A DNA stretch of 64,000 nt from Deinococcus malanensis (GCF_014647655.1 NZ_BMPP01000008.1:62001-126000), one strand, 5' to 3'. Counted from the stretch's first letter, positions 37,768 to 48,108 are shown. Notes: generated by a model not told the origin, from the letters alone. A program made the numbers and translations.

Positions 37768-38396
37768 CATTCTCCTTTGGATTCCTGGGCTTCGGACAGG
37801 GGCAGCATCGACCCCGCAAAGCCCATCAGTGAGAGGGTGAACAGCCGGGCGCCACGTGTTTCGGGCGCCGCCTGCTCTTCGTGTGCTATGGCGTCCCAGG
37901 CGGCATTGACCATCCGTTCAAAAGCCGCCGGGGTCAGGCGCGTGACCCGCACCAGCAGCCGGGCAGAAGCTGGTGCGAACGTGCTGAGGTCCACGTCGCG
38001 CGGGCCGGCACTCAGGTCAAGCAGCGTGAAGTCCTTTGCCGGCGGCACCTGCTGTCCCTGGGCAGTCAGAAACGCCTCGCACAGCGCCGTCAGGACGGGG
38101 CGGGTGGTGTGTGCTTCCAGGAGGGTCAGCAGGTGCTCCGGGACCACGTAGCGCTCGGCCACTGGTTGCAGCGGTTGACCACGGCCGGGTCCGGGTGCCG
38201 GGACCAGAAGTCCCAGTCTGCGCAGGTGCCCAACGTGATAGGCCACCCGCGGCGCCGGTTCGCCCAGTCGCCGGGCCGCCTCGCTGGCGGTGGCCCCACC
38301 CCGGAACTGGCCCAGCAGGTGCCCGCCATACCGCACGTCCAGCAGAGCAAGCAGTTGCGCCTCGCTCTGAAGCACGAAGGTTGAAATGTCAGGCAC
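37767..38396 (-). CDS. ArsR-like winged-helix regulator in tldD operon
   Basis: 209 aa. Residues 25-70 (GQFRGGATASEAARRLGEPA, then PRVAYHVGHLRRLGLL) fit the helix-turn-helix and recognition helix of ArsR-type repressors. About 130 residues with no named domain follow, ending in an acidic tail. Starts at GTG 38396 with CACAGT six bases before it. It is transcribed ahead of tldD and pmbA with a one-base overlap, so it probably regulates or senses for this protease. Ligand unknown. Confidence 0.75.
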   Translation of the reverse strand: MPDISTFVLQSEAQLLALLDVRYGGHLLGQFRGGATASEAARRLGEPAPRVAYHVGHLRRLGLLVPAPGPGRGQPLQPVAERYVVPEHLLTLLEAHTTRPVLTALCEAFLTAQGQQVPPAKDFTLLDLSAGPRDVDLSTFAPASARLLVRVTRLTPAAFERMVNAAWDAIAHEEQAAPETRGARLFTLSLMGFAGSMLPLSEAQESKGE

Positions 38397-38402
38397 CCCT
38401 CT

Positions 38403-38408
38403 ACTGTG
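38403..38408 (-). promoter_or_regulatory. -10-like box CACAGT for regulator-tldD-pmbA
   Basis: CACAGT, six bases before the GTG at 38396. Confidence 0.4.
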
Positions 38409-38522
38409 CGCGACTCTTGTTTCAAAGGGAAGCCGGATTGCTGAAACTGCGGCCTTCTCCGCCATTGTGCTTAGTCCTGGCCGACTGCCCCCGCGCTTAC
38501 TGCGTGCGTCCAGGGCAGGCGT

Positions 38523-38528
38523 TACCCT
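38523..38528 (+). promoter_or_regulatory. -10 box TACCCT for DUF3006 gene
   Basis: TACCCT, seven bases before the ATG at 38536. Confidence 0.55.
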
Positions 38529-38535
38529 GATGGGC

Positions 38536-38847
38536 ATGAAGGAACCTGCCCACTCCCCAGCCCAGGGCGAACGCTGGATCGTGGACGCGGTCGAGGACGC
38601 GCCCGGTGGTCCGGTCGCCCGGCTGGAGCGCGAGGACGGCCGGACGTTTACCCTGCCGCTGCGGGTGCTGCCCACAGGGCTGCGTGAAGGCGACCTGCTG
38701 GCGGTTCACGATGGTCCGGACGGTGCCACCGCACAGATCCTGCCCCAGGAAACCCGGGCACGCCGGGCCGCTGCACAGAGGCGGCTGGAGGCGCTGAATC
38801 GAGAGGGCCACGTGCACTTTGACGACGATGGAGAAATCACGCTGTGA
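38536..38847 (+). CDS. DUF3006-family protein
   Basis: 103 aa. The DUF3006 core is WIVDAVEDAPGGPVARLERE, then the Leu-Pro turn LPLRVLPTGLREGDLLAV, a small beta domain followed by a charged helix (ETRARRAAAQRRLEALNRE). DUF3006 genes are often found beside ComEC-like metallo-beta-lactamase genes, as here. Function unknown. GTGA overlap (38844-38847) couples it to the next gene. Confidence 0.8.
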   Translation: MKEPAHSPAQGERWIVDAVEDAPGGPVARLEREDGRTFTLPLRVLPTGLREGDLLAVHDGPDGATAQILPQETRARRAAAQRRLEALNREGHVHFDDDGEITL

Positions 38848-39839
38848 GTGGAAAGAAGGAGCCCAAATCCCCACGGCGCGCAGCTTCTGCCGGCCGGAAG
38901 TCCCCGTCTCGAAAAACAACGCCGAAAAGCCGCCGCAAGGCCGCCACCCGGAGTGGCCCCAGCAGCTCGGACGTGACGGGTCTGGTGGTGTTGCTGCTGA
39001 CCGCCAGCCTGGCTGCCTGTGCGGGCAGCAAGGTGTTTGGTGACAAAGAACCTGCCGGTGAAGCCAAAGCCACTGTGCCCGCCGGCGAAATGACCATCCG
39101 CTTCCTGGATATCGGTCAGGGAGACGCCGTGCTGGTGCGCAGCCCCGAGGGTAAGACCCTGCTGCTGGACGGCGGACGCAGCGCCGAGCGCATGCGCGAT
39201 CACATGAAGACCTACGGCGTCGACAAGATTGACCTGATGATCGCCAGTCACGCTGACGCCGACCACATTGCCGGTCTGGTCGCCGCAGCCGAGGCCAGAC
39301 CGATGCTGTTTATCAACAACGGCCTGGGCGGCACCACCCGCACCTGGGAGCGGCTGGTGGACGCGCTGCGTGAGCAGGGCACAACCTTCCAGAAGGCGAA
39401 CCGGCAGGTCGTCAACCTGGGTAGCGTGAAGGTCCGGGTGATCGCGCCGCCCCCTGGCATGGGCAGCGACCAGAACGAGAACAGTGTGGGCCTGCGCCTG
39501 GAGTTCGGCGACTTCAAGGCCCTGATGACCGGCGACAGCGAGAAACCCGAGACCCAGGCCTGGCTCGAACAGGACCGCCCCGAGATCCGTGGACCGTTCC
39601 AGGTCTACAAAAGCATCCATCACGGCGCGGCCAACGGGGACCATCAGGCCTGGCTGGCCAGCGTGCGGCCCGAGAACGTGGTGGTCAGCGTGGGCGAGAA
39701 CAGCTACGGGCATCCCACCAAAACGGCGCTGAACCTGTACGACCAGAACGGCATCCGCACCTACCGCACCGATGAACAGGGGACGGTCACCTTTACTGCC
39801 AAGGCGGACGGTACTTACACCGTCACAACTGACCGCTAA
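38844..39839 (+). CDS. ComEC-like metallo-beta-lactamase-fold protein with basic N-terminus
   Basis: 331 aa. Residues 1-42 are extremely basic (KKEPKSPRRAASAGRKSPSR and similar) and precede a membrane segment ending in a lipobox-like LAAC. The rest is the metallo-beta-lactamase domain of the ComEC/Rec2 family: FLDIGQGDAVLV, LLLDGG, SHADADHIAG as the metal site, LMTGDSE and YKSIHHGAANG. It lacks the ComEC channel. Probably a hydrolase outside the membrane acting on DNA or another phosphodiester. The N-terminal extension is much longer than a normal signal n-region. Confidence 0.87.
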   Translation: MSGKKEPKSPRRAASAGRKSPSRKTTPKSRRKAATRSGPSSSDVTGLVVLLLTASLAACAGSKVFGDKEPAGEAKATVPAGEMTIRFLDIGQGDAVLVRSPEGKTLLLDGGRSAERMRDHMKTYGVDKIDLMIASHADADHIAGLVAAAEARPMLFINNGLGGTTRTWERLVDALREQGTTFQKANRQVVNLGSVKVRVIAPPPGMGSDQNENSVGLRLEFGDFKALMTGDSEKPETQAWLEQDRPEIRGPFQVYKSIHHGAANGDHQAWLASVRPENVVVSVGENSYGHPTKTALNLYDQNGIRTYRTDEQGTVTFTAKADGTYTVTTDR

Positions 39840-39851
39840 ATGAAGAACATC

Positions 39852-39879
39852 TGGGGGCCGCCATGTACGGCGGCCCCCA
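39852..39879. terminator. Shared terminator hairpin of convergent genes
   Basis: TGGGGGCCGCC and GGCGGCCCCCA with loop ATGTAC. It lies between the metallo-beta-lactamase gene and the subtilase gene. On the minus strand TTCTTCATTT follows a few bases later. Confidence 0.65.
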
Positions 39880-39907
39880 GGGCAAATGCGTCAGGCAGAA
39901 CCTGATT

Positions 39908-41491
<1,584 letters not shown>

Positions 41492-41979
41492 CAGTAGAGG
41501 CTCCTTGGGTAGAAAAACGTGCAGCGACCGGGGTTCCGGAGCGCGTTCGAATGGCAGAGGTGAGCGGTATGTAACCGGGCTTCAGCATGCTCCGCCAGGC
41601 CTCACAACCCCCTGAACCGTATGAACCTGACGGCTCATGAACTCGGCCCCCAGGCGCAGGGCATTCCAGGCGTCTCGGGTGCCAGATGCATTCCGATTTG
41701 TTTCATGTTCAGGGTGAAGTCCGCATCAGCCGTCTGTGTCGGTCAGCGGAATGACGTCTGACGTTGACTGCTGCGATATGTCCGGCCCCCATGCGGCAGG
41801 AATGGTATGGATCCCGGTTCATCGGTTGTTCCCTTACCGATAAGCCCGGCCGGACCTGTAAAGCTTCGAAGCAGGGGAGATGAAAAACGAGTGACCGATT
41901 GCGGAGGCACGGGAGCGCAGCAGAGGAGCCGCAACCGATTATCTGGAGTCCGTATGACCCGTTTCCTGACAGCCTGACC
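41492..41979. other. 488-base intergenic region with repeated ACCGAT motif
   Basis: Upstream region of the subtilase gene. No convincing gene in any frame. ATCGGT/ACCGAT occurs four times in 120 bases: 41821-41826 (inverted), 41836-41841, 41894-41899 and 41934-41939; the first two form a palindrome around TGTTCCCTT. TTGCGG/CCGCAA near 41899-41934 could form a hairpin ending the RluA-family transcript. I could not settle on a promoter. Confidence 0.5.
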
Positions 41980-42876
41980 CTAGATTGCTGCGGGTTCCAG
42001 TGCGGCTGGAGCCGGAGCAGTCACAGTTATGACCTGACCGCTGACCGGATGAGTGAAGCTCAGCGTGTGCGCGTGCAGCAGGTATCCCAGGTCGCCGGGC
42101 AGACCGGGAAGCTCTGGTCTTGGCAGGCCTCCGGGAGCATACAGGGGGTCGCCGACCAGTGGCTGACCGATGCTGGCCAGATGGACGCGGATCTGGTGCG
42201 GTCTGCCGGTGAAGATCTGAACATCGAACAGGGTCGCCTCGCGGCGGCGTTCCACGACCCGCGCCACCGACCGTGAGGGTTTGCCGGACGGGGTGGCGGC
42301 ATACACATCGCCCAGCCGGGGGTGCGGGACCGGCCCGATGGGCGCCGTGATTTCGGTTTCGTCCTGTGCTGCCTGACCGCTGGCCAGGGCGCGGTAGACC
42401 TTGCGCACGTCCTGTTCACGCCAGGCCCTGGAAAGCGAGGAGCCGACTGCCCCACCGCGCGAAAACAGCACCACGCCCGACGTGCCCCGGCCCAGACGAT
42501 GAAGCGGGGAGGCCCCTGGATAGCTTGCGCGCACCACCGCCAGCAGGGTGTGCTCCAGAAAGCCCCCGCCGGGCAGGGTCGGCAGCCCCGAGGGCTTGTG
42601 GACCGCCAGAAGGGCGCTGTCCTCGTGCAGCACACTGAAGTGCAGCGGCGCGTCCTCTTCCTGCCAGGGTGGGCGGTGCCAGACCAGCGTCTGTCCGGCC
42701 CGCAGGCACTCGGCCCCCGCCACGGTCCGGCCGTCGACCTCCACCTCGCCCAGGGCCAGACGTGTGGCCCAGACCTCCGGCGCCGAGTGCCGGTAATGCG
42801 CACTCAGAAAGTCCAGCACGCTGACGCCACTGACCTGCACAGGCGTGACATAGGCGTATCCGGAATTCAGCGGCAT
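41980..42876 (-). CDS. RluA-family pseudouridine synthase homologue with altered active site
   Basis: 298 aa. N-terminal S4-like region, then HKPSGLPTLPGG, the active-site motif PLHRLGRGTSGVVLF and the C-terminal GRPHQIRVHLASIGQPLVGD. In RluA, RluC and RluD the motif reads HRLDRxTSG and its Asp is the catalytic nucleophile; here residue 129 is Gly (codon GGC). Everything else is well kept, so this is not a decayed gene. It may bind RNA without catalysis or use another acid. Some plant RluA-like proteins, as I recall, carry the same HRLG. Starts at ATG 42876 with its -10 box six bases away. Confidence 0.88.
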   Translation of the reverse strand: MPLNSGYAYVTPVQVSGVSVLDFLSAHYRHSAPEVWATRLALGEVEVDGRTVAGAECLRAGQTLVWHRPPWQEEDAPLHFSVLHEDSALLAVHKPSGLPTLPGGGFLEHTLLAVVRASYPGASPLHRLGRGTSGVVLFSRGGAVGSSLSRAWREQDVRKVYRALASGQAAQDETEITAPIGPVPHPRLGDVYAATPSGKPSRSVARVVERRREATLFDVQIFTGRPHQIRVHLASIGQPLVGDPLYAPGGLPRPELPGLPGDLGYLLHAHTLSFTHPVSGQVITVTAPAPAALEPAAI

Positions 42877-42882
42877 GGGTCA

Positions 42883-42888
42883 AGGGTA
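42883..42888 (-). promoter_or_regulatory. -10 box TACCCT for RluA-family gene
   Basis: TACCCT, six bases before the ATG at 42876. Confidence 0.6.
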
Positions 42889-42931
42889 AGTGGTACGAGC
42901 GCTCCCGGGAGGCTGAAGGGACGGGCCGTAA

Positions 42932-42937
42932 TAGACT
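42932..42937 (+). promoter_or_regulatory. -10 box TAGACT for MnmG-like/trmB operon
   Basis: TAGACT, eight bases before the ATG at 42946 (five before the GTG at 42943). Confidence 0.55.
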
Positions 42938-42945
42938 TCCCGGTG

Positions 42946-43698
42946 ATGTTTGGCCCCCCTACTCCCCGCAGCCGCCCGCAGCCGGGGCACCTTTACGACG
43001 TGGCCGTCGTGGGCGCCGGCCTGGGCGGCACCGAACTTGCCTGGCGTCTGGCCCGCGCCGGGCAGGATGTCCTGCTGGTGTCACAGGCACTTGACCACCT
43101 GGGCAACCTGTATCAGCCGACCATTCAGGGCGCAGCTTTCCCGGAAGGCAGCGTGTTTGCGCAGGTTGAACAGCAGATGGCGCCGGACACCGACGGCTGG
43201 ACCTTCCACCGGCTGCTCAAGGCTGAAATCGAGGCCACCAGCGGCATTCATCTGCTGCAAAGCACCGTGACCGCCCTGGACGAGGAGGACGATCAGGTCG
43301 TGATCTCCACCTGGGAAGGCCCCAAGCTGCACGCCCGGACGGTGGTGCTGGCGGTGGGGGCCTTCCTGAAGGGCCGGCTGCTGATCGGGGACACCATGGA
43401 AGATGCCGGGCGCCTGTCCGAAGTCGCCTATGATTTCCTGGCCGAGGATCTGATTGCCAGCGGTGTGTGGCTGATCGGGGCCGAGCAGACCGCTGCTGGC
43501 GTGGACGCCGCTCCGGCCTACGACGTGCGCTTCCTGACGCCCGCGCCAGGAGAACTTGATGGCTTCCGCATCAAACGCCTCGACCGGGTGCGTATGCTGG
43601 GCCGCTGCATGCCGGGTGAGCACACCTACGGCAGTGTGCTGCGCGACGCGGCGCGGCTGGCCGCCGAGCTGCTGGACAGCCAGAGAGAGCCCACGTGA
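42946..43698 (+). CDS. MnmG(GidA)-like FAD protein, short form
   Basis: 250 aa. Dinucleotide-binding motif VVGAGLGGTELAWRLARAGQ, the VLAVGAFLKGRLLIGD segment characteristic of MnmG/TrmFO, and a C-terminal RLGR-like block (RMLGRCMPGEHTYGSVLRDA) that closes the FAD site. It is less than half the length of MnmG and lacks the tRNA-binding insertions and C-terminal helices. A GidA-related protein of the same size is known in Thermus. Substrate unknown; linkage to trmB suggests RNA modification. Confidence 0.85.
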   Translation: MFGPPTPRSRPQPGHLYDVAVVGAGLGGTELAWRLARAGQDVLLVSQALDHLGNLYQPTIQGAAFPEGSVFAQVEQQMAPDTDGWTFHRLLKAEIEATSGIHLLQSTVTALDEEDDQVVISTWEGPKLHARTVVLAVGAFLKGRLLIGDTMEDAGRLSEVAYDFLAEDLIASGVWLIGAEQTAAGVDAAPAYDVRFLTPAPGELDGFRIKRLDRVRMLGRCMPGEHTYGSVLRDAARLAAELLDSQREPT

Positions 43699-44666
43699 TT
43701 TTCCGCCTGTCTGATTTTCATTTTCCCGACCCCGCCGCGCGGCTGTACCCAGAAACGCCCGACCGGCCCTGGGTGCTGGAAGTGGGCTTTGGCGACGGGC
43801 GCTTCTGGCCTCACTTTGCGCGCACTTTCCCGCAGCCGCCGAACTACCTGGGAGTGGAGATCAGCGGGGTCTCGCTGCTCAAGGCCCACCGCCGGCTTAA
43901 GGAGGCCGGACTGGATAACGCCGTCGTGACCAAGCTGCCCGCCGACGTGCTGGTGCGTGAGGTGATTCCGCATGCGGCGCTGGACATCATAGTCGTGAAC
44001 TTCCCGGACCCCTGGCCAAAGGCCGGTCACACCGAGCACCGCCTGTTGCGCGCTCCATTTTTCCAGCTGGCGGCAAGCCGTCTGAGGCCCGGCGGCGCTG
44101 TGCTGCTGACCACCGACCACGACGAGTACTTCGAGTTCGCCTGCGCCGAGGCCGAGAACAGCGGGGTCATGGCCGTGGACACCGTTCAGGCGCCGCCGGC
44201 CGCGGCGCTGGAAACCAAGTACGCCCTGAAATGGCGTGACCTGGGCCTGGGCGCCCACCATGCGCGTTTCACGCCCACCGCTCACCCACAGGTGCCTCAC
44301 GGCACCACCGCTCCCTATCCCGAACTGGAGAATGACGTGCCCCACGCTGTCCTGACCCTGCCTGCAAGCTTTGAGCCCGCCCATTTTGCCAAGCAGACCA
44401 CGCGGGGCCAGAACTGGACCGTGGTGCTGCTCGACCTGTACAGCAGCCTGCGCCGCGACGGGTGGGTCGCCCTGGCCCACGTCGTGGAAGGCGAGTTGAC
44501 GCAGGAGGTCCTGGTGGGCATCACCCGGCGTGAGGACGGCTCCCACTTGGTGCGCCTGGCCAAATTTGGAGGGCCGATCATCACACCCGGCGTGAAGGCC
44601 GCGGTCGGCGCGGTAACCACCTGGCTGGAGAGTGAGGGCGCCGCGATCCGTCACCGAGGGTACTGA
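43695..44666 (+). CDS. trmB: tRNA (guanine-N7)-methyltransferase TrmB, long form
   Basis: 323 aa. SAM motif VLEVGFGDGRFWPHFA, then the TrmB signature VNFPDPWPKAGHTEHRLL with catalytic Asp and Pro-Trp-Pro, and TTDHDEYFEFA. It makes m7G46 in the tRNA variable loop. The catalytic part ends near residue 205; another 115 residues (FAKQTTRGQNWTVVLLDLYS and beyond) extend past the usual length. C-terminal extensions are known in thermophile TrmB. Starts at GTG 43695, overlapping the FAD gene stop (GTGA). Confidence 0.92.
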   Translation: MIFRLSDFHFPDPAARLYPETPDRPWVLEVGFGDGRFWPHFARTFPQPPNYLGVEISGVSLLKAHRRLKEAGLDNAVVTKLPADVLVREVIPHAALDIIVVNFPDPWPKAGHTEHRLLRAPFFQLAASRLRPGGAVLLTTDHDEYFEFACAEAENSGVMAVDTVQAPPAAALETKYALKWRDLGLGAHHARFTPTAHPQVPHGTTAPYPELENDVPHAVLTLPASFEPAHFAKQTTRGQNWTVVLLDLYSSLRRDGWVALAHVVEGELTQEVLVGITRREDGSHLVRLAKFGGPIITPGVKAAVGAVTTWLESEGAAIRHRGY

Positions 44667-44763
44667 GCGCCGATAACGAGAAGGCCTGATGTTCTTGAAT
44701 CACGTGGAGTTCTGCCGACTCGTTTGACGTGCGTGAACTTGGCAGGCAGAGGGGCACACTCTT

Positions 44764-45798
44764 TTGGTACGGCGCCCGGGACACGCGGACCCGTACCTGC
44801 TGCGGAGAGCCGAGAACAAAACCCGCTCCTGCCTGGGCTTCATACCCCGGAGCATGCGGTACCTTCGAAAGCGCGTGCACGATTCCGACCTGAAGTTCAG
44901 CCACTACCCCATGACCGAGTTGCTGCCCGCCGTGCGACGTGCGCTGCTGGACAGGGGAGAGGTCACGTTGACGATCGCGGACCCGGATGCTGGCGTGGGT
45001 CTGTATGCCGGTGAGATCACGCCGGCCGGGGTGCACCGGCCCTGGAGCACCTGGACAGATCTTGCGGACCTGCTGGGCGCGCACCTGTTGACCCCGGAAC
45101 GCGCAGGGGAGGGGCTGGTGCGTGTGCGGTTGCGGGCCCAGGCTCACAGTGCAGATCCGGATGCGGCGGGTTACGGCGCGCAGGGTGACTGGGCGAGGGT
45201 GGACAAGCTGGAGGACCCGGTGTTCCTGTTTACGCTGGTCGAGGCGCTGCGGCGGGCAGGCCCGCCCCAGGGAGGGCGGGTGCTGTCCCTGGGGGTCAAC
45301 GCCGGGCGCGAGCTTGATGCCCTGGCCCTGGCTTTCCCGGCCCGCTCGTTCGACGTCCACGGGGTGGATCTGGACGCCTCCGCCCTGGTGGCTGCCCGGC
45401 AGCGACATCCAGACATGATGGTTCACGAGCTGGACGTCACCACCCTGCCGCAGTCCAGTCTGGGCCGCTTCGATCTGGTGCTGGCCCTGAGTCTGCTGCA
45501 AAGCCCAGGGATCAGGCAGGACGTGCTGCTCAGCGCGCTGTGGCGGCACCACCTGACGCCCGCTGGCGGGCTGGTGCTGGGCTATCCGAATGCCCGCTAT
45601 CGCGACGGCACCCTGTCGTATGGGGCGCGGGTGCGCAATTACCGGCGACCGGACCTCAGCCTGATGGCGGCCGACGTGACCGATGCCCGGCGCCGGTTGC
45701 AGCGCCAGGGATTCAAGGTGTTCGTGACCGGTAAGTACGAGGTACTGGTCACGGCCATCCCGTCTGAGGCGACCACCCCGACGGGTCTGGAACTCTAG
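44764..45798 (+). CDS. SAM-dependent methyltransferase, unassigned
   Basis: 344 aa from TTG 44764, or 314 from ATG 44854. The codon pattern looks coding from 44764, but neither start has a clear ribosome site or -10 box. The methyltransferase core is in the second half: VLSLGVNAGRELDALALAF (motif I), VHGVDLDASALVAARQRHP (motif II) and FDLVLALSLLQSPGIR (motif IV). The first 150 residues are unassigned. RNA-repair enzymes of the Hen1 type and small-molecule enzymes share this core; I cannot choose. Confidence 0.75.
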   Translation: MVRRPGHADPYLLRRAENKTRSCLGFIPRSMRYLRKRVHDSDLKFSHYPMTELLPAVRRALLDRGEVTLTIADPDAGVGLYAGEITPAGVHRPWSTWTDLADLLGAHLLTPERAGEGLVRVRLRAQAHSADPDAAGYGAQGDWARVDKLEDPVFLFTLVEALRRAGPPQGGRVLSLGVNAGRELDALALAFPARSFDVHGVDLDASALVAARQRHPDMMVHELDVTTLPQSSLGRFDLVLALSLLQSPGIRQDVLLSALWRHHLTPAGGLVLGYPNARYRDGTLSYGARVRNYRRPDLSLMAADVTDARRRLQRQGFKVFVTGKYEVLVTAIPSEATTPTGLEL

Positions 45799-46043
45799 GT
45801 CCTGAGCCCTGGCGGTGGGCCGGACAGGGAAGTTGAGCAGATCCGGAAAGCTGCCCAGCCGCGTGAATGGAACATACCAGCGGCTGGCAGCGAAACGGCG
45901 AACAGGTCTTCCTCTGTCTCTTGAGCCAAAGAGGCGCCTTACAGGGCCACCTCACGCAGGACAACCCTCAGCTCCAGGCACGCCTGGGCAATCACCCGTC
46001 TCTGGAGGCACTGCCTCCAGCTGCTCAGGCCTGCCCGACAGGC
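45799..46043. other. Intergenic spacer with small hairpins
   Basis: 245 bases between convergent genes. Two compact hairpins: CCAGGC/GCCTGG near 45973-45986 and CTGGAGGCA/TGCCTCCAG at 46002-46020. Either may stop one of the two transcripts. No gene seen. Confidence 0.45.
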
Positions 46044-46538
46044 TCAGCGGGTGCCGCTGTAGCCACCCGAGCACGGGGCGCCGCGTTCTGGTGCCGTGGC
46101 CCCCTGCTCGTACTTGTCGAGGAAGGCCTTCAGGCGGGCGTCGTCGGCCTTGTCCACCTTCAGCTGCGCGCCCCAGGCGCTGATCACGACGGGTTTGTCC
46201 AGGCCCTCATAGGGGCTCAGCAGGGTATAGGTGCGGCCCTCGGCCAGGGCCTTGAGCTGCGTGACCTGCGCGGCTTCCAGGTCCGGGCGGTAGGTGATCC
46301 ACACCGCGCCGTGCTCCAGGCTGTGTACCGCGTATTCGTTGTACAGCGCCTGATCGTATACCCCGCAGTTCTGCCAGACGGGATTGTGGGCGCCGCCGGC
46401 CGGGGGCGTCTCGTTGTACACCAGCGATCCGCTGCGGTGGTCACCGGCGGCATATTTGAAGGTCTGGGCTCCCTCGATTCCTTTGTTTCCGCAGGCGGTC
46501 AGGCTCAGGAGCAGCAGTGGCAGCAACGTGCGTTTCAT
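46044..46538 (-). CDS. DUF3105 lipoprotein
   Basis: 164 aa. Signal peptide with lipobox SLTAC (C16). The DUF3105 motif is complete: [20 protein letters not shown], then [19 protein letters not shown]. The clustered His, Cys and Glu residues (GGAHNP, NCGVYD, HSLEHG) may bind a metal. The family is found in envelope proteins with no known function. Confidence 0.85.
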   Translation of the reverse strand: MKRTLLPLLLLSLTACGNKGIEGAQTFKYAAGDHRSGSLVYNETPPAGGAHNPVWQNCGVYDQALYNEYAVHSLEHGAVWITYRPDLEAAQVTQLKALAEGRTYTLLSPYEGLDKPVVISAWGAQLKVDKADDARLKAFLDKYEQGATAPERGAPCSGGYSGTR

Positions 46539-46546
46539 GGACCTTC

Positions 46547-46552
46547 AGGGTA
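46547..46552 (-). promoter_or_regulatory. -10 box TACCCT for DUF3105 gene
   Basis: TACCCT, eight bases before the ATG at 46538. Confidence 0.5.
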
Positions 46553-46564
46553 ACGGTTCGGCAT

Positions 46565-46612
46565 GAAATAGAAGTCCTGTCCGGAGGAGGAGTGGCAACA
46601 GCGGGACAGGAC
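46565..46612 (-). terminator. Terminator of beta-CASP nuclease gene
   Basis: GTCCTGTCC (46574-46582) pairs with GGACAGGAC (46604-46612). On the minus strand TTCTATTTC follows. Confidence 0.65.
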
Positions 46613-46628
46613 CCGCGCTTCAGCCGGG

Positions 46629-48101
46629 TTATTCTCCGCCGCCAGCCCGCACCGGATCAGCCTGCGGGTCCAGCATGAGCCCCGCAGGCAGGCCGCCTGC
46701 AAAGCCGGGCCCCAGCAGGTCCACTTCCTGGCGGTCGGGCACGATGTCGCCCTTCATACCATGCTGCTCCAGCACAGGTACAAAGGGGCTCATGACCGCC
46801 GTTTCGCCGTGGACCAGCCACACGTGCGGCTTGCCGGCGGTGCTCAGGAAGGCCAGCAGATCGTCGCGGTCAGCATGCGCGCTGAAGCCCCCGATGGTAT
46901 GCACCTGGGCACGCACAGCCACCTCTTCCCCGATCAGCCGCACCGTTTCGGCGCCCTCCACGATCCGGCCCCCCAGGCTGCTGGGGGACTGGTACGACAC
47001 GATAATCAGGCTGGTGCTGGGTTTCCACAGGTGGTGCTTGAGGTGGTGCTGGATGCGCCCGCCGGTCATCATGCCGTTGCCCGCCATGATGATGGCCGGA
47101 CCGTCGTAGCGGTTGAGGCGCTGCGATTCGGCGCTGGTGTTCACCACATGCAGGGTGCTGGGACGGAAGGGGTCCTCGCCGCTCTGAAGGGCTTCCCGCA
47201 CCGGGGTAATCAGCTCGTCGCCGAACTCGAAATACTCGTAGGTGGCGCGCATGGCCATGGGTGAATCCATGAAGACCGGAATACGCGGAACCTCGCCACG
47301 GTCCATCAGGTCCTTGAGGGTGTACAGAATGACCTGCGCCCGTTCAATGGCGAAACTGGGAATCAGGATCTTCCCGCCGGCGCGGATGCTGGTGCGCAGG
47401 GCGCCGGCAAACTCCGCCAGGGTCTGTGCCCAGGGCCGGTGCGTGCGGTTGGCGTAGGTAGTTTCCAGCACCACCGCGTCGGCAGCAGGAGGTGGGGTGA
47501 AGTCCAGTTGCAGGCCGCTTTCACGGTTGCCCAGGTCCCCGCTCATGATCAGCCGGGCGTCCGGGGTCTCCAGCAGCAGCCAGGCGCTGCCCAGAATGTG
47601 CCCGGCCCGCTCAGGGGTCACCCGCACGTCGGCGATCTGGGCCGCCTCGCCGAACTCCAGGTGGGGCCGCAGCAGTGCCAGCGTGCGGTGAACGTCAGCT
47701 TCCTCGTACAGCGGCGGAAGAACTTCGTTCTCGCGGCCCTGGCGCCGGGCGCGGCGCAGGTCCTGGCGGTAGCCCTCGACCTGCAGCCGCGCAGAGTCCA
47801 GCAGCACGGTCTCGGCCAGTGCGGCCGTCGGAGCGGTGCAGTACACCGCGCCCCGGTAGCCCCGCCGCACCAGCAGCGGCAGCCGCCCCACGTGGTCCAG
47901 ATGGGCGTGCGTCAGGATCACCGCGTCCAGATCTGCCGCGTCAAACCCAAACGGCTCGTAGTTGCGTGCCTCCAGTTCGTCGTCCCCCTGGAACAGGCCG
48001 CAGTCGATCAGCACGCGTCGCTGGCCTCCGGCGGTGTTCAGCGTCAGCAGATGCATGCTGCCGGTAACCGTGCAGGCCGCCCCGAAACTCTGAAGGTGCA
48101 T
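46629..48101 (-). CDS. Beta-CASP metallo-beta-lactamase ribonuclease
   Basis: 490 aa CPSF73-like RNA nuclease. Metallo-beta-lactamase motifs: [10 protein letters not shown] (HxHxDH), the distal His in RAGHILGS, and MSGDLG. Beta-CASP motifs: [27 protein letters not shown], and the C-terminal [12 protein letters not shown] and WLVHGE (RMMBL). Thermus has a well-studied enzyme of this class with endo- and 5'-exonuclease activity. Probably takes part in mRNA decay or processing. Confidence 0.92.
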   Translation of the reverse strand: MHLQSFGAACTVTGSMHLLTLNTAGGQRRVLIDCGLFQGDDELEARNYEPFGFDAADLDAVILTHAHLDHVGRLPLLVRRGYRGAVYCTAPTAALAETVLLDSARLQVEGYRQDLRRARRQGRENEVLPPLYEEADVHRTLALLRPHLEFGEAAQIADVRVTPERAGHILGSAWLLLETPDARLIMSGDLGNRESGLQLDFTPPPAADAVVLETTYANRTHRPWAQTLAEFAGALRTSIRAGGKILIPSFAIERAQVILYTLKDLMDRGEVPRIPVFMDSPMAMRATYEYFEFGDELITPVREALQSGEDPFRPSTLHVVNTSAESQRLNRYDGPAIIMAGNGMMTGGRIQHHLKHHLWKPSTSLIIVSYQSPSSLGGRIVEGAETVRLIGEEVAVRAQVHTIGGFSAHADRDDLLAFLSTAGKPHVWLVHGETAVMSPFVPVLEQHGMKGDIVPDRQEVDLLGPGFAGGLPAGLMLDPQADPVRAGGGE

Positions 48102-48108
48102 GGTGCGG

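Noticed and set aside
41540..41556. GTTCGAAT resembling a tRNA T-loop
   Set aside because: No acceptor stem, anticodon stem or CCA around it.
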